64,000 nucleotides of DNA from Tectiglobus diatomicola (GCA_039583345.1 JAZDSJ010000003.1:62001-126000), one strand, 5' to 3'; counted from the first letter of the stretch, positions 1-10,075 are shown. Notes: a model not told the origin generated them from the sequence alone. Made by a program: numbers and translations.

Positions 1-46
1 GAGTTTTATTGGAAGTTTGACAGCCCTAAAAGTGATACTTACGTGA
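1..46 (+). CDS. 3' end of an unidentified upstream gene (partial)
   Basis: A reading frame enters from the left edge and ends in TGA at 44-46, overlapping the GTG start of cobU as GTGA. Such overlaps are typical of translationally coupled genes, so this may be the last codons of another cobalamin gene. Only about 14 residues are visible, too few to identify. Confidence 0.3.
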   Translation, partial: SFIGSLTALKVILT

Positions 47-573
47 CAATACCAAAAACATTTCTCATACTTGGTGGTACTCGCTCTGGTAAGACGAGAT
101 ACGCAATGAAGCTTACCGAGAGATATCCACACCGTGTTTATATTGCTACTGCCAAAGCACTCGATGATGAGATGCGTGATCGCATTCATCACCACCAAGC
201 TACGCGTGACCAAACATGGACAACTATTGAAGAACCGATATGTCTAGCTAAAACAATTAGAAAAATACAAAAGTACGAAAACACCGCAATTTTGGTAGAT
301 TGTTTGACACTATGGCTCTCTAATCTTTTATTTTTAAATGCTGATATTGAATTGGAAACTAGGAACTTGTTGGACTCAATCAATAAGACAACTGAGCAAC
401 TAATTCTTGTTTCTAATGAAGTAGGGTTGGGAATAGTTCCATCAAATAAACTAGCCAGAAAATTTCGTGATGCACAAGGACATTTAAATCAGAACATTGC
501 TGCAACTGTTGATTATGTTGACTTTGTTATCTCAGGTTTGCCCTTAAACCTAAAGCCAGGAATAGGAAAGTAA
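43..573 (+). CDS. cobU: Adenosylcobinamide kinase / adenosylcobinamide-phosphate guanylyltransferase
   Basis: Bifunctional enzyme of the cobalamin nucleotide-loop pathway. It phosphorylates adenosylcobinamide and then transfers GMP to give AdoCbi-GDP. The 176-residue length is normal. A P-loop, GGTRSGKT, lies at residues 11-18. The His cluster after RI (residues 49-51) aligns with the guanylylated His of CobU, and a DCLTLWLSNLL segment typical of the family follows. The start is GTG at 43. The frame is open to the window edge, so a start further left cannot be excluded, but the P-loop position fits GTG 43. It lies 6 bp upstream of a cobC-like phosphatase, so the two probably form an operon. 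Confidence 0.95.
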   Translation: MTIPKTFLILGGTRSGKTRYAMKLTERYPHRVYIATAKALDDEMRDRIHHHQATRDQTWTTIEEPICLAKTIRKIQKYENTAILVDCLTLWLSNLLFLNADIELETRNLLDSINKTTEQLILVSNEVGLGIVPSNKLARKFRDAQGHLNQNIAATVDYVDFVISGLPLNLKPGIGK

Positions 574-579
574 CATAAT

Positions 580-1179
580 ATGGGTGATATCATTCTAGTT
601 AGGCATACAGAAGTAAGTAGCAACTGGAAAAAACGTTGCTACGGTGTTACAGATGTACCTCTTTCAAATGCGGGACAGGCTGCAATTAAATCAATTACAA
701 GTCATCTTGCAAAATTGCAGCCTCAGTCTATTATACATTCTGGTGTATCACGCACAACATTACTAGCCAAAGCTATTTCTTTGGAGAGCAATATACATAT
801 CACGGAAGACAAAGCATTTCAGGAATTAAACTTTGGCAGTTGGGAGGGGTGTTTTTGGACTGACATTTTCCTCAGTGTTGGACACGACATGGGGCGGTTA
901 GTATCGGAGCCAGATATATTCTCGCCACCACAGGGCGAAACACTCTACTCTATGCGAGATCGAGTAATAAAAGCCTTACTAAGGATACCAAATGGCATCA
1001 CCACGATAGTTATAACTCACGGTGGTCCTATCGGAGCTGTTTCTGGCACTTTGAGAATGATTTCGGCTAAGGATTGGCCAAGCCTGGTCCCTGATTATGG
1101 AAGTACGTTAGCTCTTAACAAGACTGATCTTTTAAGGTTGCATGAAATTATGAAGATACGATTATTGATTCAAGCTTGA
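580..1179 (+). CDS. cobC: Histidine phosphatase family protein, probable alpha-ribazole phosphatase
   Basis: Phosphoglycerate-mutase-like phosphatase of 199 residues. The catalytic RHTE motif is at residues 8-11, and a second catalytic His sits in THGGPIG near residue 147. The RCYG-TDVPLS-G start resembles CobC, which dephosphorylates alpha-ribazole-5-phosphate for the lower-ligand branch of cobalamin synthesis. The position 6 bp after cobU supports that role. Sequence alone cannot exclude a generic phosphatase of the same superfamily. Confidence 0.8.
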   Translation: MGDIILVRHTEVSSNWKKRCYGVTDVPLSNAGQAAIKSITSHLAKLQPQSIIHSGVSRTTLLAKAISLESNIHITEDKAFQELNFGSWEGCFWTDIFLSVGHDMGRLVSEPDIFSPPQGETLYSMRDRVIKALLRIPNGITTIVITHGGPIGAVSGTLRMISAKDWPSLVPDYGSTLALNKTDLLRLHEIMKIRLLIQA

Positions 1180-1279
1180 ACGTAAGATATCAGAAGTTTA
1201 CAATTTTTTGAAACTAAGGGATTGTATGGATCTAGGTTATTATAAATATATCTCTTGTATAAACTAAATAGTATTATAA

Positions 1280-1843
1280 TCAGTCAGTTTTATATCTCGA
1301 AATAATAATCTGAGTTTTTCCATAAAACCGGTGATCATAAACTGTAACTTTTGCCGGCAAAATAACATTGTTATCTAACTTCTCCTCAATTACAATAATT
1401 GCGTTATTGTCCAACCATCCTCCGTTAATAGCGCTTGTAAGCGCCAATGTAGACAGTGCATTGCCATAGGGAGCGTCGATAAAAGCAATATTGAATTGAG
1501 CTGTATTCTTTGCTAAACCAAGGCAAGTAGCATCGAGTTTCAGAATAGAGGTTGCATGAGCAATATTTAGTTTGGTTATATTTTTCTGAATTAATATTTG
1601 TGATGATTTTTTATTTTCGACAAAACTACAAAATTTTGCCCCTCGAGATAGTGCTTCAAGACCGAGAGCTCCAGTTCCGGCAAATAAGTCAAGGACATAG
1701 TTACCATTAAAATTAAATTTGGTATTACCATTTTCCAATATATCAAATACAGAACCACGCACCTTATCTGAGGTAGGCCTTACAGAATAATCATTTGGTG
1801 AAACTAAACTGTAGCCACGATACGTGCCGCCAATTATTCTCAT
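1280..1843 (-). CDS. rsmD: 16S rRNA (guanine966-N2)-methyltransferase RsmD
   Basis: SAM-dependent methyltransferase that modifies G966 of 16S rRNA. It has 187 residues, the normal size. The family start MRIIGGTYRG is present, as are SAM motif I DLFAGTG at 52-58 and the N6/N2-methyltransferase motif DAPY at 123-126. It lies downstream of rluB on the same strand, 50 bp apart, a pairing common in alphaproteobacteria. Confidence 0.95.
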   Translation of the reverse strand: MRIIGGTYRGYSLVSPNDYSVRPTSDKVRGSVFDILENGNTKFNFNGNYVLDLFAGTGALGLEALSRGAKFCSFVENKKSSQILIQKNITKLNIAHATSILKLDATCLGLAKNTAQFNIAFIDAPYGNALSTLALTSAINGGWLDNNAIIVIEEKLDNNVILPAKVTVYDHRFYGKTQIIISRYKTD

Positions 1844-1893
1844 TTCCGAACTCTATCTTTTCTGCGAAGGCTAATATTTTAGTTTTTTTTAGG

Positions 1894-2838
1894 TCAATTT
1901 TTTCTACGTTTACAATTTAGCTTTTTGGTTACTTTACGAACGAAAGCAGGTTTTGGGGATTTGCTTGTAATTACTGACGGTAAAGCTTGTAATCCGAACT
2001 TTTCAGCTACGTTTTTACCCAATTGATCAATTAGCACACGTCGTTTCACTGGTGCTACCTGCCCAGGTTTCAAATCAAGAAGCTGAAACGGACCGAATGA
2101 TACCCTAATGAGTCTGTTTACCTGAAGCCCATAACTAGATAAAATTTTGCGTACTTCCCGGTTTTTTCCCTCCCGTATCCCAATCGAAATCCAACAGTTA
2201 TTACCTTTTACGCTGTCTAGCTTAGCTTCTATAGGCCCATAGCGCACACCGTCAATCTCAACACCATTATGTAAAGATTTAAGAACATCTTCCGTTAGAC
2301 ATCCATATGCTCGAACCCGATAGCGCCGTATCCACCCCGTTGAAGGTAACTCAATGTAGCGTGCAAGCCCGCCATCCGTTGTCAGTAACAACAGGCCTTC
2401 ACTATTAAAGTCAAGACGTCCTATTGAAAGAACTCGAGGAAGTTCCTGCGGCAAATTTTGGAATACTGTTGGTCTATTCTGTGGGTCACGATGTGTAGTT
2501 ACTAATCCTTTAGGTTTAAAATAGCGCCATAAGGCAGTCTCTTTATACTCTGGCAACAGTTTACCATCAATCACAACTTTATCGTCCGGCCCCACATTAA
2601 GCGCTGGAGATAAAATTCTTACATCATTAACGGCAACACGACCGTCTAATACCCAACGTTCAGCTTCACGTCTTGAGCACAGACCAGCGCGTGCTATAGC
2701 TTTAGCAATTCTAATGTGGTTTGAACTAATTGAAGCTCTGCAGATACGATGACTAGTATCGTTGGCTCTCATTTTAGAGCGCAAACGAATTCTTGATCGG
2801 TTTTCGATTGGACCTACATGTGATTTCTTTGTTTGCAT
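1894..2838 (-). CDS. rluB: 23S rRNA pseudouridine synthase, RluB/RsuA family
   Basis: RNA pseudouridine synthase of 314 residues. It starts with a basic tail of about 40 residues, followed by an S4 RNA-binding domain (IAKAIARAGLCSRREAE, about 44-60). The RsuA-type catalytic domain has its Asp in GRLDFNSEGLL (D143). The C-terminal tail is Lys/Arg rich. RluB acts on U2605 of 23S rRNA in E. coli; that exact target is inferred. It is divergent from tadA, 69 bp away. Confidence 0.92.
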   Translation of the reverse strand: MQTKKSHVGPIENRSRIRLRSKMRANDTSHRICRASISSNHIRIAKAIARAGLCSRREAERWVLDGRVAVNDVRILSPALNVGPDDKVVIDGKLLPEYKETALWRYFKPKGLVTTHRDPQNRPTVFQNLPQELPRVLSIGRLDFNSEGLLLLTTDGGLARYIELPSTGWIRRYRVRAYGCLTEDVLKSLHNGVEIDGVRYGPIEAKLDSVKGNNCWISIGIREGKNREVRKILSSYGLQVNRLIRVSFGPFQLLDLKPGQVAPVKRRVLIDQLGKNVAEKFGLQALPSVITSKSPKPAFVRKVTKKLNCKRRKN

Positions 2839-2907
2839 AGAACTATTCGGATATGTTTAATTAGTTTATTTACATATCTCTCAATGATCCAAGTTAGACT
2901 AATAATT

Positions 2908-3366
2908 ATGCCATCTAAAATGCGAATAAACTATATGAGCGAAGCATTAAAAGAAGCAAGGAAGGCCGCAAGACGCGGAGAAGTCCCTGTTGGAGCAACC
3001 CTTGTTGCTACTAATGGGAGTATTATAGCTTCTGATGGTAACAGAACGCGTGAGATGAATGATCCAACAGCACATGCTGAAATCCTTGTAATTCGTAAAG
3101 GCTGTTACATCAATGGAACAGAGCGCTTGAACGGTTGCGATCTTTATGTTTCTCTAGAACCCTGTACCATGTGCGCAGCAGCAATTTCATTTGTGCGAAT
3201 AAGAAGGCTTTATTTCGGTGCCTCTGATCTCAAAATGGGAGGTGTAGAAAATGGCTCGCGCTTCTTCCACCAAACAACATGTCATCATATACCAGAAGTG
3301 TACGGTGGTATTCAGGAGCGTCAATCCAGACATCTAATAAAATCATTTTTTCTTACACGCCGATGA
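2908..3366 (+). CDS. tadA: tRNA-specific adenosine deaminase
   Basis: Zinc-dependent deaminase that converts A34 to inosine in tRNA-Arg(ACG). From this start it has 152 residues. The HAE motif is at 56-58 and the PCTMC zinc ligands are C86 and C89. The frame extends upstream to a TTG at 2833, but that would overlap the rluB start and add 25 residues the family lacks. ATG 2908 or 2920 fits better; neither has a strong ribosome-binding site. The substrate, a tRNA-Arg with anticodon ACG, is encoded in this window at 18279. Confidence 0.93.
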   Translation: MPSKMRINYMSEALKEARKAARRGEVPVGATLVATNGSIIASDGNRTREMNDPTAHAEILVIRKGCYINGTERLNGCDLYVSLEPCTMCAAAISFVRIRRLYFGASDLKMGGVENGSRFFHQTTCHHIPEVYGGIQERQSRHLIKSFFLTRR

Positions 3367-3461
3367 TAGTTTCTATTAATTAGATCTTTGATATAGTACT
3401 ACATACCTATCGGTAAATAAATACTTTGTATTTTCATAAGAGGATATTTGAAATTACAAGC

Positions 3462-3860
3462 TTACATGTTAGATTTTGGGCATCCTTCTCCAACAGCAGA
3501 AGCAGACATATCAAGTCCAATCCAGTCGTTGATTATAGAAGTTTCAAACCCTATCTCACGACGTCCATTAACTTCTAGAAGAGGACGACGTATTAACAGT
3601 GGATCTTGACACATTAGAGCTAAAGCATCAATTTCGTTAATTTTATCGGTACAAATTTCGCCTGATTTAAGACGAGGTGACGATTGGTTAAACCATAAGT
3701 GGACAGGTCGACTACCAAAAAAAGATCGTAACATTTCTGGTGTCCAGGGTATTGTAGTCATGTCACGTACATCAAGTTTATGCCCAGATCTGGCCAACAA
3801 AGCTTTTTGCTGTTCGTTCCCAATACATCCTGGTTTTTCGTAGAAAATTACCTTCGTCAT
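3462..3860 (-). CDS. ArsC/Spx-like thioredoxin-fold protein (nitrogenase-associated protein family)
   Basis: A 132-residue protein with the ArsC/Spx fold. It starts MTKVIFYEKPGCIGN with a single active-site Cys (C12), unlike the CXXC of thioredoxins. It resembles the group annotated as nitrogenase-associated protein, which also occurs in bacteria without nitrogenase. Arg-rich and Pro-containing segments in the C-terminal half (PLLIRRPLLEVNGRR) match the ArsC family. No nif or ars gene is nearby. Substrate and role unknown. Confidence 0.75.
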   Translation of the reverse strand: MTKVIFYEKPGCIGNEQQKALLARSGHKLDVRDMTTIPWTPEMLRSFFGSRPVHLWFNQSSPRLKSGEICTDKINEIDALALMCQDPLLIRRPLLEVNGRREIGFETSIINDWIGLDMSASAVGEGCPKSNM

Positions 3861-5043
3861 ACTTTTTCGCTTTCAATTTTACAACTCAAAATTTCTGTTA
3901 CATATCGATGGCAATTAGGAAGTTATATGCTGACAACTCCTTCAAGAAGCCAATTTCATTAAAATGCTGTAACTTTTCTCGATATCTCTTTTTAATTCAT
4001 AGATTAATGCGCTTAAGTGTATACACAAAACTGTGAAACCTTACTGTCAGCACTACTAACAAACTCTCTATTCCTAAGCTGCCATTCACAAGACTATTTG
4101 ACTTGACGTGCAGCTTATTCTAGATAGCTCATAGCTACATGATACGTATAATCTGATGTTCTTAACGCGCATTAGTTTTATAAAGGCACGAATGATTAAA
4201 CCAGTACAGTAGGATCCTTTGAATTACTCTTTTGTGATCCTAGTCCGCTGCTATATAGTTCATAAGGTAAAGCAATGCATTTTTTTGTAAAATTTCAATC
4301 GGACAATATCTTCAACTTATTAAGGCCTAAAATGATTTAAGCTAATTTCCTTATGACTATCAGTTCGAGCTAAGCTTTTACAATTTTGAGTTTTTTATAA
4401 TAATCAACATTGCCAGATATGCAACTAGTATTGCAAAAATATAACAACTATTTAATTACGTTGCTCAAAAAAAGATTTTTAATAATTTATGTTATGACAC
4501 TTTTATAGTAATATTGTAGAGTATATTTTTATACTAAGAATGATTAACGTTTACTTTTGAGAAATAAAAGCTTTAATAAATGGCTTTTCATTTGTTTCAA
4601 AAAAACGTTGTTACTATTCTGCTAATGTGACTTTTAGTTTAATACCCTATATATATAATCTAAAATTTAACTAAGAAATTACGAAGATACGTGTAAAAGT
4701 TAAATTAATGTAATGATTAGACCTTATAGTATTGGCATGAGTTGGCAGAATTTGCAGTAAATCTTACTGTACCTACTCTCACTCATAACCTAAGCTAACT
4801 ATCATAATAATTCAAAATTTGCGTCATTAACCGTGAGATCAAACTAGCTTGAGATCTTGGAGCGTTATTGTGTACACGATATCTGTGATGCAAAGCCGCA
4901 TGTTGAGCGCTTTAATTAAAAATTTTAGCTTAATTCTCGATACATCTTTTTAAGATCACAGCACTCAAAGAAAAATTCTCTTTGTCTTCAATGTAACTAT
5001 AAAGAAATAACGATTTATAATCATTATTAGTAATGGAAAAAAA
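3861..5043. other. Intergenic stretch, no gene seen
   Basis: About 1.2 kb between the divergent ArsC-like gene and acsA, A+T rich, with stops in all frames. I recognise no gene remnant or RNA. It must contain the acsA promoter near its right end. Confidence 0.6.
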
Positions 5044-6987
5044 ATGTCTGAGAAAACTTACCAGGTACCACCTGAATGGTCGGCACGGGCGTGGGTCGAT
5101 GAGAGCAAATACCATGATATGTATCAGAACTCACTTTCAGACCCAGAGACCTTTTGGAATGAAATGGGTAAGCGAATTGACTGGATTAAACCTTACACCA
5201 AGGTGAAAAATACATCTTTTGAACCAAAAAATATTTACATAAATTGGTATGAAGATGGCACATTAAATATATGTACTAATTGTATAGACCGACACGTAAA
5301 ATTACGTGGTGATCAGATTGCAATAATTTGGGAGGGTGATGATCCTACTGAGGAAGAAAAGGTAACTTATAACCAATTACTAGAGCGTGTTTCAAGAATC
5401 TCTAATATCATGTTAGCGAATGGTGTTAGGAAAGGTGATCGTGTTACAATATACATGCCAATGATCCTCGAGACAGCATACGCAATGTTAGCATGTGCAC
5501 GTATCGGTGCAGTACACTCTGTTGTATTTGGTGGTTTTTCACCAGACAGTTTAGCTGATCGCATTTCGGATGCTGACTCCAAGTTCATAATAACAGCCGA
5601 TGAAGGTGTACGTGGTGGACACCGAATTCCTCTTAAAGCCAACACAGACTCAGCAATTAAGATAATCGGCAAAAACGATATTAAGGTTTTGGTGATAAAA
5701 CGTACTGGCGCCCCTGTAAACTGGGATACATCTAGAGATTTATGGCTGCATGAAGAGCTTGTTAACGTTTCGTCAAATTGTCCCCCTGCGGAAATAAATG
5801 CTGAAGATCCATTATTTATTCTTTATACTTCAGGTTCAACCGGAAAGCCTAAAGGTATAGTTCACACAACAGGGGGATATATCACTTGGGTCTCTCTTAC
5901 ACACCAATATGTCTTTGATTATCATGATGGTGATGTCTATTGGTGCACTGCTGACTTGGGTTGGATCACTGGTCATAGTTATACTCTTTACGGTCCATTG
6001 GCTAATGGTGCAACAACAGTGATGTTCGAAGGTGTTCCAAGTTATCCAACTTACTCGCGTTTCTGGCAAATCGTTGATAAATGGTCAGTCAACACATTTT
6101 ATACAGCACCAACGGTCGTTCGAACACTCATGGCTACCGGTAATAATTTTATAAAATGCACCAGCCGTAGATCTCTTCGTCTACTCGGCTCTGTAGGAGA
6201 ACCTATCAATCCAGAGGCTTGGGAATGGTTTCACAGAATAGTGGGTGAAAGCCGCTGTCCAATTGTAGACACTTGGTGGCAAACAGAAACTGGAGGGATA
6301 ATGATCACGCCACTACCGGGAACAACCAGACTCAAGCCTGGATCTGCAACTTTACCGTTTTTTGGTATTAAACCAGGATTAGTTGACAACAAAGGAAAGG
6401 AACGACATGGGGTAGCTTCTGGAAATTTAGTTATCAAAGACAGTTGGCCTGGTCAGATGCGTACTATTTACGGTGATCACGAACGCTTTGTGGAGACATA
6501 CTTTTCAATCTATCCGGGAGCCTACTTCACCGGAGATGGCTGCCACCGAGATTCTGATGGCTATTATTGGATCACCGGCCGCGTTGATGATGTCATAAAT
6601 GTTTCTGGCCATCGTATGGGCACAGCAGAAATTGAGTCAGCACTTGTAGCTCATCCTAAGGTTGCAGAAGCTGCAGTTGTAGGTTATCCACACAATATTA
6701 AAGGGCAGGGGATATATTGTTACATCACCCTAATGATTGAAGAAACGGATAAAGCCAATCTGAAACTGGAGTTGACTGCCTTGGTTCGTAAAGAAATTGG
6801 CCCAATTGCATCACCTGACATTATACAATTCACGCCGGAACTACCGAAAACACGTTCTGGTAAGATTTTGCGCCGTATTCTTCGTAAAATTGCTCAAGAT
6901 GACTGCGTTAATCTTGGAGATATATCGACACTGGCAGAACCAACAGTCTTAGATAGTATAATTAAATATCGGCAAAATCGCATATAA
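5044..6987 (+). CDS. acsA: Acetyl-CoA synthetase (AMP-forming)
   Basis: Activates acetate to acetyl-CoA through acetyl-AMP. It has 647 residues, the usual length. The AMP-binding motif YTSGSTGKPKG lies at about 261-271. The adenylation-domain hinge and C-terminal domain are intact, with the acetylatable catalytic Lys in RSGKILRR (K607). The ATG at 5044 gives the family-typical start. It stands alone with long non-coding flanks, so it is probably monocistronic. It allows use of acetate as carbon source. Confidence 0.97.
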   Translation: MSEKTYQVPPEWSARAWVDESKYHDMYQNSLSDPETFWNEMGKRIDWIKPYTKVKNTSFEPKNIYINWYEDGTLNICTNCIDRHVKLRGDQIAIIWEGDDPTEEEKVTYNQLLERVSRISNIMLANGVRKGDRVTIYMPMILETAYAMLACARIGAVHSVVFGGFSPDSLADRISDADSKFIITADEGVRGGHRIPLKANTDSAIKIIGKNDIKVLVIKRTGAPVNWDTSRDLWLHEELVNVSSNCPPAEINAEDPLFILYTSGSTGKPKGIVHTTGGYITWVSLTHQYVFDYHDGDVYWCTADLGWITGHSYTLYGPLANGATTVMFEGVPSYPTYSRFWQIVDKWSVNTFYTAPTVVRTLMATGNNFIKCTSRRSLRLLGSVGEPINPEAWEWFHRIVGESRCPIVDTWWQTETGGIMITPLPGTTRLKPGSATLPFFGIKPGLVDNKGKERHGVASGNLVIKDSWPGQMRTIYGDHERFVETYFSIYPGAYFTGDGCHRDSDGYYWITGRVDDVINVSGHRMGTAEIESALVAHPKVAEAAVVGYPHNIKGQGIYCYITLMIEETDKANLKLELTALVRKEIGPIASPDIIQFTPELPKTRSGKILRRILRKIAQDDCVNLGDISTLAEPTVLDSIIKYRQNRI

Positions 6988-7249
6988 AGTTATTCTATGT
7001 AGAACTTAGATGTACTCACTACTATGGAGCGTTCACTATAATTTATTTGAATGGCTAATAACAAATACGATTTAATATCAATACTAAATCTGCTCTCTGT
7101 GTTAATTTTTTAGAAATTATAAATAGCAAACCCAGTTTAATTTGGCTGCACTCGAATTAGAGTAGAATTGTCATAACACTAAAAAGTTTAGCAAGTCATT
7201 AAATCATGTCAAAGGATTTTACTCACGTTGATCACATTTATTACGACTA

Positions 7250-8728
7250 TTAAATATAAGCTAATGCTTTCTCAATCATAGCGGCTACTTGAACTACAGT
7301 TGCATCACCCTTTCTCGGACCTATTACTTGAATACCTAATGGCATGCCTCGGCTATCCCTTCCACCTGGTAGGCTTAAAGCGGGCAGACCTGCAAGATTA
7401 ATTGGAACAGTGAATGCATCCTCTAGGTACATTGAGACGGGATCTGATTCGTGCGAACCTAGTTCAAATGCTCCTGTTGGAGTTGTTGGTGATAGTATAA
7501 CATCACAGTTTTCAAATGCGGCCTGAAAGTCGTTCGCTACAAGGCGACGAATCTTTAGAGCTTTTTGATAGAACTGATCGTAGTAGCCACTAGAAAGCGA
7601 GAATGTACCCAACAAAATGCGCTGCTTGACCTCAGCCCCAAAACCTTCAGAACGAGTGTTTTCATACATTTCTGTAAGTTCAGAAAAGTTTTTTGTACGA
7701 TGTCCATATCGCACGCCATCATAACGTGCAAGATTGGATGAAGCTTCTGATAGTGCAATTATATAGTATGCAGGTAGAGCATATGAAAAGTGGGGCAGAT
7801 TAACCTCACGAACATCTGCAGATAATACTTTACTGAGATGCTGTATTTTATTCCAAATCGTCCGAGTTTCCTCGGTTGCCTTGCTAGCAACTAATTGGTT
7901 AATCACACCAATACGCAATGAATGCAATGGAGTTTTAACAGCCTGCTCCAAACCTGGTTGAAAATTTGGGATTGAAGTAGAATCTCTCTGATCATGACCG
8001 ATCATAATATCAAGGAGCGCAGCCACATCATTGACAGACTTACCAAATGCCCCAGCCTGATCAAGCGATGACGCATAAGCGATAATACCCCAGCGAGAAC
8101 AGGCACCATAAGTAGGCTTCATTCCAACTATCCCGCAGAAACTTGCGGGTTGACGAATTGAGCCGCCAGTATCAGTACCAATAGCACCAAGAACAAGATT
8201 AGCAGCAACTGCAGCAGCAGATCCACCAGATGAGCCCCCTGGAGTTAGATTAGGCATATTGAGTTTTAAGCCAAACGGATTTTTGGTAGGACCGAAATAA
8301 CTTGTCTCAGTTGACGATCCCATAGCAAATTCATCTAAATTTGTTTTACCAATACAAATTGCACCAGCGTCAAAAAGTCTTTCGGACACACCAGATTCAT
8401 AAGTAGGGACAAAATTTTCGAGTGTTTTCGAGCCCGCAGTTGTAAGAACTCCTTTTGTGCAAAAATTATCTTTTACAGCGATTGGTATACCGTTTAATGC
8501 AGCAGCTTTACCATCTATTAAGTTTACGTCGGCTAATTCAGCTTTCTTCTGAGCGGTTCCGAATGTTTCAGTTATGAAAACATTAAGGTCAGAGCTTGTC
8601 TTGGATAAAGTCAAGCAGTGTTCAAGCAACATACTTGCGGTAAGGTCACCGCATATAAGTTTATTTCTTGCCTGAGCAATAGAGTTTACTGGTAGGCTTT
8701 TTTCATCTTTCAAAATTAGGTTCGTCAC
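7250..8728 (-). CDS. gatA: Asp-tRNA(Asn)/Glu-tRNA(Gln) amidotransferase subunit A
   Basis: Amidase subunit of GatCAB, which makes Gln-tRNA(Gln) (and possibly Asn-tRNA) from mischarged tRNA. It has 492 residues. The amidase-signature catalytic triad is visible: K86 in AVKDNF, the cis-Ser in GGSSGGS (164-170) and the nucleophile S190 in DTGGSIRQP. In relatives gatC usually precedes and gatB follows gatA. Neither is adjacent here, so the other subunits must be elsewhere if the complex works. Confidence 0.96.
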   Translation of the reverse strand: MTNLILKDEKSLPVNSIAQARNKLICGDLTASMLLEHCLTLSKTSSDLNVFITETFGTAQKKAELADVNLIDGKAAALNGIPIAVKDNFCTKGVLTTAGSKTLENFVPTYESGVSERLFDAGAICIGKTNLDEFAMGSSTETSYFGPTKNPFGLKLNMPNLTPGGSSGGSAAAVAANLVLGAIGTDTGGSIRQPASFCGIVGMKPTYGACSRWGIIAYASSLDQAGAFGKSVNDVAALLDIMIGHDQRDSTSIPNFQPGLEQAVKTPLHSLRIGVINQLVASKATEETRTIWNKIQHLSKVLSADVREVNLPHFSYALPAYYIIALSEASSNLARYDGVRYGHRTKNFSELTEMYENTRSEGFGAEVKQRILLGTFSLSSGYYDQFYQKALKIRRLVANDFQAAFENCDVILSPTTPTGAFELGSHESDPVSMYLEDAFTVPINLAGLPALSLPGGRDSRGMPLGIQVIGPRKGDATVVQVAAMIEKALAYI

Positions 8729-9069
8729 TGGCAGACCTTATTATAGTCTTTAGGTAGTAATATAAAGTTGCTTAGCAATCAAACTTTATTAATACAATTA
8801 AAAGTATTAATTAAAGTCTCTGTAACGCTGTGCAATTCGATTTGTAGATTGCAGTCATATTAATACACTTATAAATAGGTTGTTGTTTCAAAAAATTGAT
8901 GCAAACAGCTGTTATAACTATTAATTGGTGTAGATGCGCGGCATAGTATTGATCTAATTAGTATAGGGGCGACATTACTTGAAGTAAAGTTTCTTATAGC
9001 GTTTTAAAAATTGGTAAATCAAGTTTGCAGATGCTAGATAATAAAAATAGCCCTCATAATTAATCTGAG
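8729..9069. other. Intergenic stretch, no gene seen
   Basis: About 340 bp upstream of gatA on its strand, where gatC would be expected. I read the minus strand here and found no GatC-like peptide. The left half must hold the gatA promoter. Confidence 0.5.
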
Positions 9070-9088
9070 TCATGTGAAAACAGAGGGC
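9050..9088 (-). terminator. Possible terminator of the GST gene
   Basis: A 6-bp G+C-rich inverted repeat (GCCCTC / GAGGGC) flanks the GST stop codon and is followed on the minus strand by a T-rich run. The 27-nt loop is large, so this is only tentative. Confidence 0.3.
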
Positions 9089-9714
9089 AAACGGTATCCT
9101 TCTTCGTAAAGAACCCGCCGAACTACTGGTCTGTGGCACATGAGTTCAAAATGTCGTCGACAATTAATTGGTAATGGTATACCAAGATGTTCAGCCCAAA
9201 ATTCCACGTAAAAGATTGCCGCATCTGCAATGGAGAACTGACCGAAAATATATCCGGAGTTACCATTTTGACTTAAGTGCTGTTCGACAACACTAAATCC
9301 CTGTGATACCAACTCTCGTCCTCTTGACTTAATTGCATCTTCATCCCCATCATTTACTAAGTATTTATCCGTAGTAAATATGCGAGTAAATCCTTGGCCG
9401 TGTATAAAATGAGTAACATAATTAACCCATTCTAAGGCGCGGACTTGATTTAGAGGGTTACGCGGAATTAAGCGTTTTTTAGGATGGCGTATAGCTAGCC
9501 ACCAGGCTATAGAGGTAAAATCTGTTAAAGCTTCTCCGCCTTCTAATACTAAAACCGGAATGGTACATTTAGGATTAATAGCTCTGAACTCAGCCGTAAG
9601 ATGATCGCCTTTAGTTAAGTCAACAACTTTAACTTCAAAAATCAAGTCAAGTTCTTCTAGCAACAAATGGATACCAGTTGAACATGATCCAGGAGCCATG
9701 TAAAATTGCATCAT
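9070..9714 (-). CDS. Glutathione S-transferase family protein
   Basis: A 214-residue protein. Residues 1-80 form a thioredoxin-like GST N-terminal domain, with PGSCS near the start (putative active-site Ser/Cys), the cis-Pro segment CTIPVL and the TDFTSIAWWLA segment. An all-helical C-terminal domain follows, with the GST-typical FSIADAAIFY. The first or second Met could be the start (9714 or 9711). Substrate unknown; not in an obvious operon. Confidence 0.88.
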   Translation of the reverse strand: MMQFYMAPGSCSTGIHLLLEELDLIFEVKVVDLTKGDHLTAEFRAINPKCTIPVLVLEGGEALTDFTSIAWWLAIRHPKKRLIPRNPLNQVRALEWVNYVTHFIHGQGFTRIFTTDKYLVNDGDEDAIKSRGRELVSQGFSVVEQHLSQNGNSGYIFGQFSIADAAIFYVEFWAEHLGIPLPINCRRHFELMCHRPVVRRVLYEEGYRLPSVFT

Positions 9715-9949
9715 AGTTAAAAATCACCTATCTACTGAAAACACTGGACCCTAATTATAAGATTTTGGTGTTTTTTGATCAGGCATCAATTATAATTAAA
9801 ACATAACCATCATATCATCTTAATTTATCCTAAACTATGCGGTATGTCGTAACTTCGTTTTAATTTAAAGTACTTAAGATTATTACACAGAGTGATTTTG
9901 CGAATGTAATGATAAAATTGTCGGAAAACTATTTTCATGAATTATACTA

Positions 9950-10075
9950 GTGAAATTTATAGCGAAGTTGAAACCGGTTTCGGCTTTATTGTTTATGGTT
10001 CTAGGTAGACATAGCGCTTATTGGCTTCGACCTAGGTGGACTTATTATCATTTAGTAATGGGTTTTGTCCTATAG
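9950..10075 (+). CDS. Possible 41-residue small protein
   Basis: A GTG-initiated frame in the gap between the GST and the MurF-like gene. It encodes a basic peptide with a hydrophobic stretch (SALLFMVLG) and an aromatic C-terminal half (RPRWTYYHLVMGFVL). There is no clear ribosome-binding site. I do not recognise it; it could be a chance frame or the tail of a lost gene. Confidence 0.2.
   Translation: MKFIAKLKPVSALLFMVLGRHSAYWLRPRWTYYHLVMGFVL

Noticed and set aside
2833..2907. TTG start for tadA
   Set aside because: Would overlap the rluB start and add residues absent from the family.
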